Assembly (NCBI GenBank): GCA_001598975.1
Contig: BBXU01001044.1
Span: 1-17,761, forward strand
Length of the DNA: 17,761 nucleotides
Direction of reading: 5' to 3'
Source: Parachlorella kessleri
Lineage: Eukaryota > Chlorophyta > Trebouxiophyceae > Chlorellales > Chlorellaceae
Numbering within the stretch: position 1 is the first letter of the stretch; each line of letters opens with the position of its first letter. Both the position numbers and the translations under genes were made by a program. A model generated the notes under the pieces. The model had not been told where the DNA came from. It made no database searches and saw only the letters and a list, made by a program, of their open reading frames with translations. This document shows, in pieces, positions 1 to 7,636 of this stretch.

Positions 1-199
1 TGTAAGCGTCCAGTTTAGGACAGCAGGAAGGCTGGGAGGCCAAAGCAGCAGCAAGGTTGCCCCACAGCTTAGCACTTCTGTGCAGCTAGAACCCCGTCGC
101 CACTGCGGTGCAGGTGACGACACTCAGCCCCCTAAGATGCCAATGAACAAGCTACCACTCCATGCCAGAAACCCACGGACACTTCTGATGCAGACATAC

Positions 200-1224
200 C
201 GGCGTAGCTCTCCCCTGCTATAATCAGAGGCCGCAGGCCCAGGTGGGGGTGCAGCTTGAAGAAGCGCTGCAGGCCAGCGTAGAGGTCCGCAGCCATCTCC
301 ATCTCGTTCTCTGGCACGCCTCGCTTGCCTGCATGCGCTGACAGGCATGCCGCCGGCAAAGCTGAAGAGAACTGGTTGGCCCTCAGGGAGTGGGAGGACC
401 TGTTCAGAGAGAGCCTTATCGTTGGGGGTCGGCTGGACGGTTTGTTTGACAACAGCTTCTGATGCTACGGTACATGGCTAGACCGATGGTAACTAGCAGG
501 ATTTGGTAGGTGCCCACACCGCGTCGCTGTCACATGCCGCCAGAGGTCTGCACTCGCTTGTTCAAATTAGTTCTGTTGTGTGCTTGCCTGCGGTGCTGAA
601 GCCGGTGCCCACAGGCTGGTCGATGAAGAGGAGGGCTGCCTTGCGGTTCCAGGTCCCTGCACAAACATAGCGGGGGCTTGCATGGTAACAATGACTTTTG
701 TTCCAAAGAAACGAAAGTGGCAAAACAGAACTTCCAAGGTTTGGGTGCCGGCTGGGTCACTGGCATACTGTTAATGCCTGGCTTGACTGACCAGGGTTTG
801 GGGCCAGCGTGAGGTCCGGCTGGACAAGGCGCGGACCCAGCTCATAGAGGCTGCCAAAGCTGGAGGCACACCCGGGCCCTCCCTGCAGCACTCAATGACT
901 GGCACGCTGCTGGTTAGCTAGCCCCGGGTGGTGGAGGTTTCTCTGGGCGTTTTGGACCAGCTTCGTGATCAGATGCACTGGTCGTCTGACAGTCCAAGGC
1001 GGTGCTCCGATAAAACTCACTTGCAACCAAAGCACGATGGGCGCTGCATCTGAAGCATCTTGAGCTTCATAGTAGATGAAATACAGTTGGCCGCTGTCGC
1101 CCACAGGTAAGTAGCCTGACAGGGTGATGTTCAGCAGGTGCTTGCCTGGACCAACATGGCCGACACAAAGGCCAACCCAGAGTGTAGCTAGCAGTGCTGC
1201 AAGCGAGGCAAACCCCGATACCAT
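200..1224 (-). CDS. S10 serine carboxypeptidase (vitellogenic/CPY type), N-terminal part, continues past left edge
   Basis: Secreted or vacuolar peptidase of family S10, which removes C-terminal residues from peptides. Four exons read in phase on the minus strand: 1224-1021, 882-792, 656-588 and 328-200. Exon 1 starts with a hydrophobic signal peptide (about residues 1-22), then SGYLPVG...LYFIYYEA and ends PIVLWLQ. Exon 2 opens with GGPGCASSFGSLYELGP, the family's oxyanion-hole and substrate-binding motif. Exon 3 carries TWN and LLFIDQPVGTGFS. Exon 4 ends in IIAGESYAG, whose Ser is the catalytic nucleophile. The Asp and His of the triad should lie in exons left of position 1; I see no coding exon in 1-199. 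Introns 1 and 2 are GT-AG. Intron 3 (587-329) is GC-AG and is bounded by a 10-bp direct repeat. Family assignment is very secure; the exact subfamily (CPVL-like or plant SCPL) is not. Confidence 0.93.
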
Positions 1225-1456
1225 CTTGCCGTGGTTGTTACAGGCTCCACAGCTTGTCTATTGGGTGTATTGAGTATTTCAGTCAGCTGCTCATGTTGTC
1301 ACTGTTTAGTCATCAGCCGATAACCCACAGCTGCACACAGCGAGCCTGCTGGCTGTACGGTCAAAGGCCTGAGTGGAGGAGGGATACCTGGTTTACAGTG
1401 CAGTCAACAAACCCCAGGGACACCTACATGTCATTGCTCAGTGGAGGTTCTCACTA
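1225..1456. other. Spacer between carboxypeptidase start and copia PBS; expected position of a 5' LTR
   Basis: This stretch holds the upstream region of the minus-strand carboxypeptidase and everything 5' of the copia primer-binding site. If the element is LTR-flanked, its 5' LTR must end here, close to 1453-1456 (the sequence ends ...gttctcacta). I could not define the LTR's TG start. No matching copy of this stretch is visible by eye in 2860-3284, so a 3' LTR is not demonstrated. No gene is seen. Confidence 0.35.
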
Positions 1457-1468
1457 GGTTATGGGCCC
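1457..1468 (+). other. Retrotransposon primer-binding site, complementary to the anticodon region of initiator tRNA-Met
   Basis: The 12-mer ggttatgggccc is the exact complement of GGGCCCATAACC, the anticodon stem-loop stretch of plant initiator tRNA-Met as I know it. Copia of Drosophila and Osser of Volvox are primed by an internal (half-molecule) fragment of initiator tRNA-Met rather than by its 3' end. Its place, 65 nt before the gag start, is where a PBS is expected. The match length and position make chance unlikely, but the host's own tRNA sequence is not in this window. Confidence 0.7.
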
Positions 1469-1533
1469 CGACACGCTTTGTTGGCAGTGGGCAAAGTTCT
1501 TTTATGGTTCTTGCTCGGGCATAAATTGAAGCC

Positions 1534-2859
1534 ATGTCTGAGGACGCCGAGAGCTGGCTCGTCATCGAGGCTCTAGAGGGGGCGGCCAACTACAGCTCCT
1601 GGAGCGTTCAGATGGAGAGCGTCCTGGTGATCGAAGACCTGTGGGAGGCAGTGGTGGGAACTGGTGCAGCGGACAGCAGAAAGGACAGGCTGGCAAAGGC
1701 CCACATGGGGCTGCGTGTGAAGCCTCACTTCTATCCTCTGTTGGAGGCCTGCAAGACAGCCAAGGAGGTGTGGGAGAGGCTCGCGGCTCGGTGTCAGCCC
1801 GGGAGGGTGCAGTGGCAGATGCTACTGCACCAGCAGCTCTCTCAGCTGAAGATGGCGCCTGGCGAGTCAGTTGCCAGGTATGCAGCCCGGGCTAGGGAGC
1901 TGCAGGATCAGCTGGCGGCCGTGGGGTCAGAGGTCGACGACTGCACGGTCGTGTGCAAAGTACTGCTGGGGCTGCTGGAGCAGTTCAGCGTGGTGGTCCA
2001 GGTGTTGGAGCTCACCCTGGGGGAGGAGCCCACTCTGGACGACATCCTGCCCAGGTTGCAGCAGGCAGAGCAGAGGATGGCCAGTGCAGCGCAGCCAGAT
2101 GGGCAGGCCGTGCTTGTCAGCAGCATGCAAGGTAACCAAGGCAGCAAGAGCGCGCTGCGATGCTTCAAGTGTGGCCAGGTGGGTCACATCAAGCGCGACT
2201 GCCCCAAGCTGCGGGAGCAGAAACAGCAGCACCAGCACAGAACGGCAGGGGTCAGCGGGGAGCAGCAGCGACTCCAGAGCGGGACTGGGCAGCAGGAGCG
2301 CCACCTCAGCGCCAGCAGCGGCCCTTGCTGTCCCACAGGGGAGCTGGCCAGGCAGCATGGCAGTCCTGGTGCAGAGGTCCAGGTGCAGTGGGTGATAGCC
2401 AGCGGAGCCACCAGGCACATAACCCCGCAGGCTAGCCTCCTGCACAATAAGCGTACGCCCACAGCTGACATCATAGTCCGCTTTGGCGACGGCAGTCAGG
2501 CCAGGGCGACTGCAGTGGGCGACGTGCTAATGCAAGTGGCTGGGGGACAGAAGCTTGTGCTGAAGGATGTCCTGCTGATACCAGAAGCCGCAGAGAGCCT
2601 CTTGTCTATGGATCAGGGCAGCAGGAGGGGGGTAAGCTTTAGCTTCAACAGCAGTGGCTGCCAGCTGGTTATTGGCAGCAGGGTGCTGGCAGAGGCTAGG
2701 AGAGGGAAGGACGGACTCCGCCGCCTGACAGCCTGGTGCAGCAGGGCTGCAAACTGTAGTGGCAGCTGCTGCAGCAGCAGCAGTGACAGCAGCTACAACA
2801 TGCTAGCCATTGTTGGGGATGAGTTGGCACAGCGTGGCACTGGTGTAGTTATGATGTGA
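1534..2859 (+). CDS. gag: Copia-type Gag polyprotein with CCHC knuckle and degenerate aspartic protease
   Basis: Uninterrupted 441-codon ORF. Residues about 7-190 match the copia gag (UBN2/Retrotran_gag) fold: W-x-V at the start, a YSSWSVQM stretch, a VWERL motif and a helix-rich LxxLKM...Y segment. Residues 210-223 form a zinc knuckle, CFKCGQVGHIKRDC (C-x2-C-x4-H-x4-C), for RNA binding. From about residue 285 a retropepsin-like domain begins with WVIASGATRHIT. In copia proteases this motif is W-x-x-D-S-G-A, so the catalytic Asp is replaced by Ala289 (codon gcc at 2398-2400). The downstream protease features (a GDG segment, then LKDVLLIPEA and LLS) are kept. The ORF ends after a Ser-rich tail, before any LWHRRLGH-type pre-integrase motif. 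It could encode capsid-like particles but should not self-process through this protease. Whether it is expressed is unknown. Confidence 0.85.
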   Translation: MSEDAESWLVIEALEGAANYSSWSVQMESVLVIEDLWEAVVGTGAADSRKDRLAKAHMGLRVKPHFYPLLEACKTAKEVWERLAARCQPGRVQWQMLLHQQLSQLKMAPGESVARYAARARELQDQLAAVGSEVDDCTVVCKVLLGLLEQFSVVVQVLELTLGEEPTLDDILPRLQQAEQRMASAAQPDGQAVLVSSMQGNQGSKSALRCFKCGQVGHIKRDCPKLREQKQQHQHRTAGVSGEQQRLQSGTGQQERHLSASSGPCCPTGELARQHGSPGAEVQVQWVIASGATRHITPQASLLHNKRTPTADIIVRFGDGSQARATAVGDVLMQVAGGQKLVLKDVLLIPEAAESLLSMDQGSRRGVSFSFNSSGCQLVIGSRVLAEARRGKDGLRRLTAWCSRAANCSGSCCSSSSDSSYNMLAIVGDELAQRGTGVVMM

Positions 2860-3284
2860 TATATTTTCAGTAATTGTGGCGAGGTGTGGTTTTCAGCTTG
2901 GATGTTCACAGGTCTGAGGATAGGTGGAATAGCAGGTAAAGGGCACTTCATCAAGGACATGCTGCCCTAGCTTACATTACGGTTGCAGGTTGAGCGTAAA
3001 CCGTTTGGGACACTGCAGTGCACTGTGATGGTCCAACTCGAGAGGCACTTTGGCAGCTACAGACTGTCAATTGCGGACTACGGATGAGCGAGAGTATACG
3101 AAAGTATAATGTAAAGTAATTGGAGGCTGGGATCATTAAGCGGGTGCTGCAACCGCCAAGGAACTCACCCTCAGTCACAGCATCGCCGGCTGGTGGATCC
3201 CCACAAAGTCACACCAAACATGAGGAATGCAAGGCATATTACGGAAATGGAATACCATAAAAGAAAGAAGCCAAACAGTGTGTA
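2860..3284. other. Intergenic spacer between convergent gag ORF and Nudix gene
   Basis: No coding exon is recognised. A TGTAA motif on the plus strand at 3110-3114 could end the gag transcript. The same motif on the minus strand (plus-strand ttaca at 2972-2976) lies about 310 nt past the Nudix stop. The stretch is where a 3' LTR would be sought, but no repeat of the 1225-1456 sequence is seen by eye. Confidence 0.4.
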
Positions 3285-4160
3285 TCACTGGGCTGGCACA
3301 AAGGTGTATGAACTCTCCAGCAGTTTCTGCAGAGGTAGGAAGACAGGCTGTGGTATTTGCGTGTAGGGGACCCAGAGCCAGCCTTCGCACTTCTCGGGCT
3401 CCATTACATCAGCTTCGGTACCCTGCGGAATGAAATGACAGTGATAACAAGCTTCCCCACAAATAGCCTGCATCAATCAATGCTGGGCACCCTCGCGCTC
3501 CAACGTACACAACCTCTGCTATACAACCCCAACAGCTAGAAAAACGAATGCAATCAGCGAAGCACGGGTGTTGGGAGAGAGCTCACCCCCTGCTTCTCAA
3601 AGCGAACCCAGGCTGCCGACGCACCAGTTCAACCTCGGCACGCATGAAGACAGTCACATAGTGGAGGGTCCTGGCCTTGTGCTCAAAGATAGCATTCACT
3701 GTGTAGGCGAAGTGTACCTCTCCGAGCTGAATGCCAGTCTCCTCCATGACCTGCATGGCAAAGTTGTGGGACCGTGGCCTCCAGCTTTGTGAGCCAAATA
3801 TCACTGCTCTTGGTTCCCACTAGAGCGCTAACAACCACCAGCCACCTGGGACAAGGTCTAGGATGGGAAGGTGACCTTTGCACGCAAACCTTGCCTCTCG
3901 GCGAGCACACTCTTCCAGCTCCTCTTTGAATTCTAAGTGGCCGCCAGGGAGTGCATACTCCCCGCAGCCATGCGAGCCCTTCCTGCAGCCACATCACAAG
4001 AACGTTGTTCACGAGCTCTGCTGCGGGGATCAGGCGCAGGTTGACATACTGATGAATTTGCGTAAGGGTTGCAAGAGAGCCAAACAGCTCACCGCTTTCC
4101 CACAAGCACCTTATCTCCCTTCACCACTAGAACCCCCACGCCAACCCGAGGCTCCTGCAT
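3285..4160 (-). CDS. Nudix hydrolase, NUDT1/NUDT15 type (139 aa, complete)
   Basis: Cytosolic Mg-dependent nucleoside-diphosphate-X hydrolase. Plant NUDT1 and animal NUDT15 relatives act on (8-oxo-)dGTP and related nucleotides; some plant members act on other diphosphates, so the substrate here is inferred. Minus-strand exons: 4160-4093, 3982-3895, 3750-3625 and 3422-3285. All phases agree, giving 139 codons plus stop. Exon 1 encodes a short N-terminus with the PRVGVGV strand. The Nudix box G-x5-E-x7-R-E-V-M-E-E-T-G-I spans residues 37-59, with all Mg-binding Glu residues present. It is split by intron 2 after Glu52. The C-terminal [12 protein letters not shown] motif is diagnostic of this subfamily. 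Intron 2 (3894-3751) has a GC donor (gcaagg). Length fits Arabidopsis NUDT1 (about 147 aa). The start is the first ATG giving the conserved N-terminal strand, and no targeting peptide is seen. Confidence 0.93.
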
Positions 4161-4387
4161 CTCTGATGATAAGCCGCTAATTGCCTGGAACAAGATTCAG
4201 GCGGCTATTCAATAACTGATCAAAGGCATCCGAATTGCCCTGCTTTGTCTGGCAAAGCACATGCCACTGTGGAGGCGCGATCAAGTGCGGGGCACAAAAG
4301 GAACGAGGTAACCGATCACAACAAACGGTAATGCGTTCCATCAATTGACCACACTGCTATCTATAGTGACTGTACTTGCATCTAGCC
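4161..4387. promoter_or_regulatory. Divergent promoter region shared by the Nudix gene and the SAND/Tudor-like gene
   Basis: The 227 bp between the two start codons must hold both core promoters and both 5' UTRs. GATCA occurs three times (4218-4222, 4279-4283, 4314-4318), each followed by A or C-rich sequence. A TATA-like run (ctatctatag) lies near 4360, close to the plus-strand ATG. The regulatory role is inferred from geometry only. Confidence 0.5.
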
Positions 4388-6709
4388 ATGCCTGTTATCG
4401 AAGACTGCCCTCTCCTGAAACTGGGCTATCGGCTCCTAGTGAAAGTATCGTGCGGAAACAAAACAGGTACTAGATGCCCTTTTACCTGCTCAGCGAGGAC
4501 TTGCGGAGGAACCCCCTCACTGCGAGACCGTTTAGACCCAGTTGCCTTGCCTGCTGATTAACGCACTATCTGTCTTGGAACATGTTTGCTTGCTGCAGGC
4601 ACCTTTGTGGGTGGCCATACCTGCTTTAAGGGCTCCTGCCACCGTGACTTCTTTGTACGCTGCGAGTGCAAGGACTGCCGGGACCGGGAGGACATCACCA
4701 CTGATGGCGAGGGGTTGCGCGGCCGGCTATACACCCTCTGCATGTTTGAGAGGCATGGCGGCAAGGGGGCATGCAAGAAGCCCCTTGGCAGCATCAAGGC
4801 GGTGCTAGGGGAGGGTGAGGAGAGTAAGGCCCTGGGGGCCTGGCTCAACGCCAAGAGCAGGTCGGTCAACAAGAAGACCCGTCCCTGGCTTGGATTTGTG
4901 TTCCCTGTAAAGTGTACTACCCAAGAACCCATCCAGTGAGACTTGGTATTGCTGGCATATTGTTGGGCTTTACCTGGAGTGAGACTGGCCTTCCTGTCGC
5001 CCGTCAACCCCAGGGCGGGGACTAGAGGGCCAGGGGGGGAGGATGAGGGACCTTATGGCGGTCCTCGGGGTGGCAAGGCCCTGGACACCCAACTTACAGT
5101 CTAGCAAGAAGCCCTGTAATGTCTATAGTGACGTTTCGCTGTGTGTGTCCCCATGCTGCATGCAGGGAATTGGGTGAGGACATCGTGGGGCGGCGCCTGG
5201 AGGTGTTCTGGCCCTTTGAGGAGGGCGGCACCTGGTTTGCTGGCACAGTGGCGGGGTTTGACAGCGGCAAGGGCTGCCACAGAATCAAGTGAGCATGCCG
5301 GGGCACTGCAGGTGCCCGACAGTGTTGATTGTGGCATTGTAGGCCATGCCTGATCCTCTGGGAATGATGGCATCAGCTTCTGCAAGTCTCATTTTGCAGG
5401 CATTCCCACAGGGAGAGTTGCTCCGGTGCCAACCTTCGGTAACTGGTCCTCCCTGCTTGCAGTGACCCACCTGCACATACGCAGTGACCAGCTTCATTGC
5501 TCTCATATCCACCCTTTGTCTCTCAGAAACAGCAGCATGGCTGACCATGACGTGCCTGCTGTGCGCCGCAGTTATGACGATGGCAGCACCGAGCACCTCA
5601 AGCTCTTTGCGGAGCTGTACCGCCTGCTTCCTGCCGGACCCCGCAGCCCGCAAAGCGCAGGCTGCCCCAGCGCCAGCCAGGTGCAGCCAGAAGGCGAGGG
5701 GCAGGAGGAGTCGGCCCCCAGTGCAGGAGGGGGCATGCAGAGGGAGATGCCACAGCAGGGTGCCGCTCCAGAGACGTGCGCCACTGGCGGCGGGGAATTG
5801 GAGGCTGCTGCTGTCGAGACACCGCTGCAGCAGCATGAGCACAGCGGGGCAGGGGCGTTCAGCAGAGGCAGTGACCAAGCGGGTGCAGCTAAGGAAGGGG
5901 GAGAGCCTGGCAAGGATGGCAGCCAAGGTGATGGGAGAGGACTAGAGGCTGGCAAGGCCGTTGCAGAGGAAGGCAAGCAGGCGAGTGAGGGGCCCCAGGG
6001 GACAGGAGATGCTGTCGAGGAACAAGCACAGGCTGTACAGGCAGGAGAGGCTCCCCCAGCTGCCCCTGCAGCACTGGACCTCCTGCGCCAGTATGCCCAG
6101 GCCCTGGCAGCAGCAAGGGCGGCGGAAGCCTCTGCCCAGCAGGCAGTCCGCCAGCTGGCAGCTGAGGTGGCGGAGCTAGAGTCCCAGGTTGCCCTTGCGC
6201 AGCGTGCCGAAGGACCAGCCCAGCAGGCCGCCGTGGATGCTGAGGCGGCAGCACAGCAGGCACAGCAGGAGCTCAGCGCTGCGCAGGCCAAGTTCGATGC
6301 TGCCGCCGCCGTCCGTCGGGCACAGGACGCAGAGACAGAGGCTGCCGCAGCACGGCTGGCGGCCGCACGGCGGGGAAATGCAGAGCTGGCTGCGACGCTC
6401 CAGCGGCGACGTCTGGAGCGCGCGCGCTCCCTGGACGAAGCGGCAGATCTCGAGGGGGATGCTGATCGGCTGCGGGCCAAGCGCCGCCGCCTGGATGGGG
6501 AGTACGCCTCCCTGCAGGGGCGGCTGGAGGAAGTCGAGCGGCTGCTGATGGGTGGCGGGCTGCTGCAACAGCTAGAGCAGCTCCAGTCCTTGGTGGAACT
6601 GCCTGTCGCGGCGGGTGTGTCTGGGGCGACCGCTGTGCCTGCCGAGCCCAGCAGCGATGCTAGGGACAGCGAGAGGGAGGACACGGCCGGCTTGAGCATT
6701 GATGGCTGA
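4388..6709 (+). CDS. Nuclear-type protein with SAND-like domain, Tudor-like domain and C-terminal coiled coil (558 aa)
   Basis: Four exons: 4388-4466, 4599-4935, 5166-5288 and 5572-6709. Phases close to 559 codons including stop. Residues about 14-95 resemble a SAND (or TIFY-binding-like) domain: VSCGNKTG, a Cys-rich core (Cys35, 40, 48, 50, 53) and then MFERHGGKGACKKPLGSI, the F-E-x-H/G-G plus K-x-x-x-SI end typical of SAND domains. Residues about 144-192 look Tudor/Agenet-like: DIVGRRLEVFWP, TWFAGTVAGFD and, across intron 3, YDDGSTEHLKL. Such domains bind DNA or modified histones. Residues 200-345 are acidic, Gly/Gln-rich and probably disordered. About 347-523 is an Ala/Glu/Arg-rich coiled coil with an AKRRR basic patch near 483. 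A chromatin or transcription role is inferred. ATG 4388 has a good context (gccATGc). The exact exon 2 donor was chosen for phase (gtgaga at 4936). Confidence 0.75.
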
Positions 6710-7636
6710 CTGCGTTTGCATTGCACAAGAGGCTTGGTGCACAATCTGCATGCGATGGTTGCCAGAATCTTCTTCATGGCTCCCGCCCGTGCTGCCTGTG
6801 GCTGGTGTTTGGCTAAAGCAAGGATGGTGCACTGTTGACAGTCCTTTTGTTTTCACGGGTCCTCAGCACTAGGCAATGATTAGTAGCGGTGGCAGGTAGT
6901 GCGAACAGACAGATAGGGGCGGAACGGTAAGGCTGAATGCAAGTATGCTCCTGAGTTTGCCTGAGTACTGAGATTGGTGTGACTGCTGCTGCCAAGCTGC
7001 ATTGTGAGTTGGTTATGCGACCATCCTGCGGCTATGTGGGTGTGCAAGACATTGTTATGTGTCCAGCGCGGTGCTGCTATGGTAGAGATTGGTTGTACCC
7101 TGTACTGTGCCATATATTGCACTGCTTGCCAGCCATTCCCCTTGCTTTGGATACCTCTGTGCTCCAAGTGCACATGAAGTTTGAACCCCATGCTATGCAC
7201 AGTGCGTGCTGCCCACCTCCCCTGGCGATAGCTTGCCTCATGACGTGGGCCAAGCTTGCCCTGTTTACCCAAGGATTGACTGCAGCCTTCGCTTGTCCCT
7301 TGCTGTGGCAAGCATACCAGTGTGGGCAGTTCGCCTATGCACCCAAGAGTTGAACTTATGACTTTCAAAGCCACCATGTACAAATCCTGTACCTCTCATT
7401 CGAATGTACCAGATAGCAGTGACACGCCCAGGCAAGAGTGCTTATCACGGAGGGGGTGCTCACTGACTGACTGAGGGGGGTGCTCACAAGAAGTGCTAGA
7501 TCCTCATGGCCTCCCCGCCAGCGCCTCACAACCGCTGCTTAAGCCAATCCGTAATGGCCTCATTCAGTTGCCATTTAGATGGCCTTGTAATATTGCACCC
7601 GTACTATACACAAGCAACAAAGTATATGCCCCCCCG
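6710..7636. other. Intergenic region between the two tandem coiled-coil genes
   Basis: About 930 bp with no recognisable exon on either strand. Open frames here, such as 6979-7353 on the plus strand, have no family motif or splice pattern. The stretch holds a small direct repeat (7451-7487) and should contain the 3' UTR of the upstream gene and the promoter of the SUMO-like gene. AT-rich actatacac and agtatatg runs at about 7602-7626 lie just upstream of the next start codon. Confidence 0.4.
7451..7487. repeat. Short tandem direct repeat, two copies
   Basis: agggggtgctcac (7451-7463) recurs as aggggggtgctcac (7474-7487), with one extra G in the second copy. A gactgactg-type spacer separates them. 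It lies about 150 bp upstream of the SUMO-like gene start. Confidence 0.7.

Larger units (their letters stand above)
1457..2859 (+). mobile_element. Copia-type (Ty1/copia) retrotransposon remnant or gag-only derivative
   Basis: The block holds a primer-binding site (1457-1468), a 65-nt leader and one intact ORF with copia gag, a CCHC zinc knuckle and a protease-like domain. No integrase, reverse transcriptase or RNase H motifs occur in the 425 nt after the stop, where the Nudix gene begins on the other strand. A full copia element would need roughly 3 kb more. It could be a 3'-truncated copy, or a member of the non-autonomous gag-only LTR class (TR-GAG-like). A TGTAA motif at 3110-3114, a common green-algal polyadenylation signal, lies about 250 nt past the stop. 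Terminal repeats and target-site duplication are not resolved. Confidence 0.75.

Noticed and set aside
1321..1331. ataacccacag, identical to a sense-strand stretch of plant initiator tRNA-Met
   Set aside because: It can pair with the PBS over only six bases and is too short to be a tRNA fragment. It is probably chance.
2860..3180. Possible 3' LTR of the copia element
   Set aside because: Only short words (tttcag, gggacac, tggagg) are shared with 1225-1456. No extended direct repeat or TG...CA-bounded copy was found by eye.
5572..6777. 401-codon minus-strand open frame
   Set aside because: It is antisense to the GC-rich Ala/Glu/Arg coiled-coil exon of the SAND/Tudor-like gene. Its Ser/Ala/Arg-rich product has no motif, and the plus-strand frame is supported by splicing phase and domains.
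6979..7353. 124-codon plus-strand ORF
   Set aside because: Cys/His-rich translation of non-coding sequence with no motif, no splice context and no codon bias like the neighbours.
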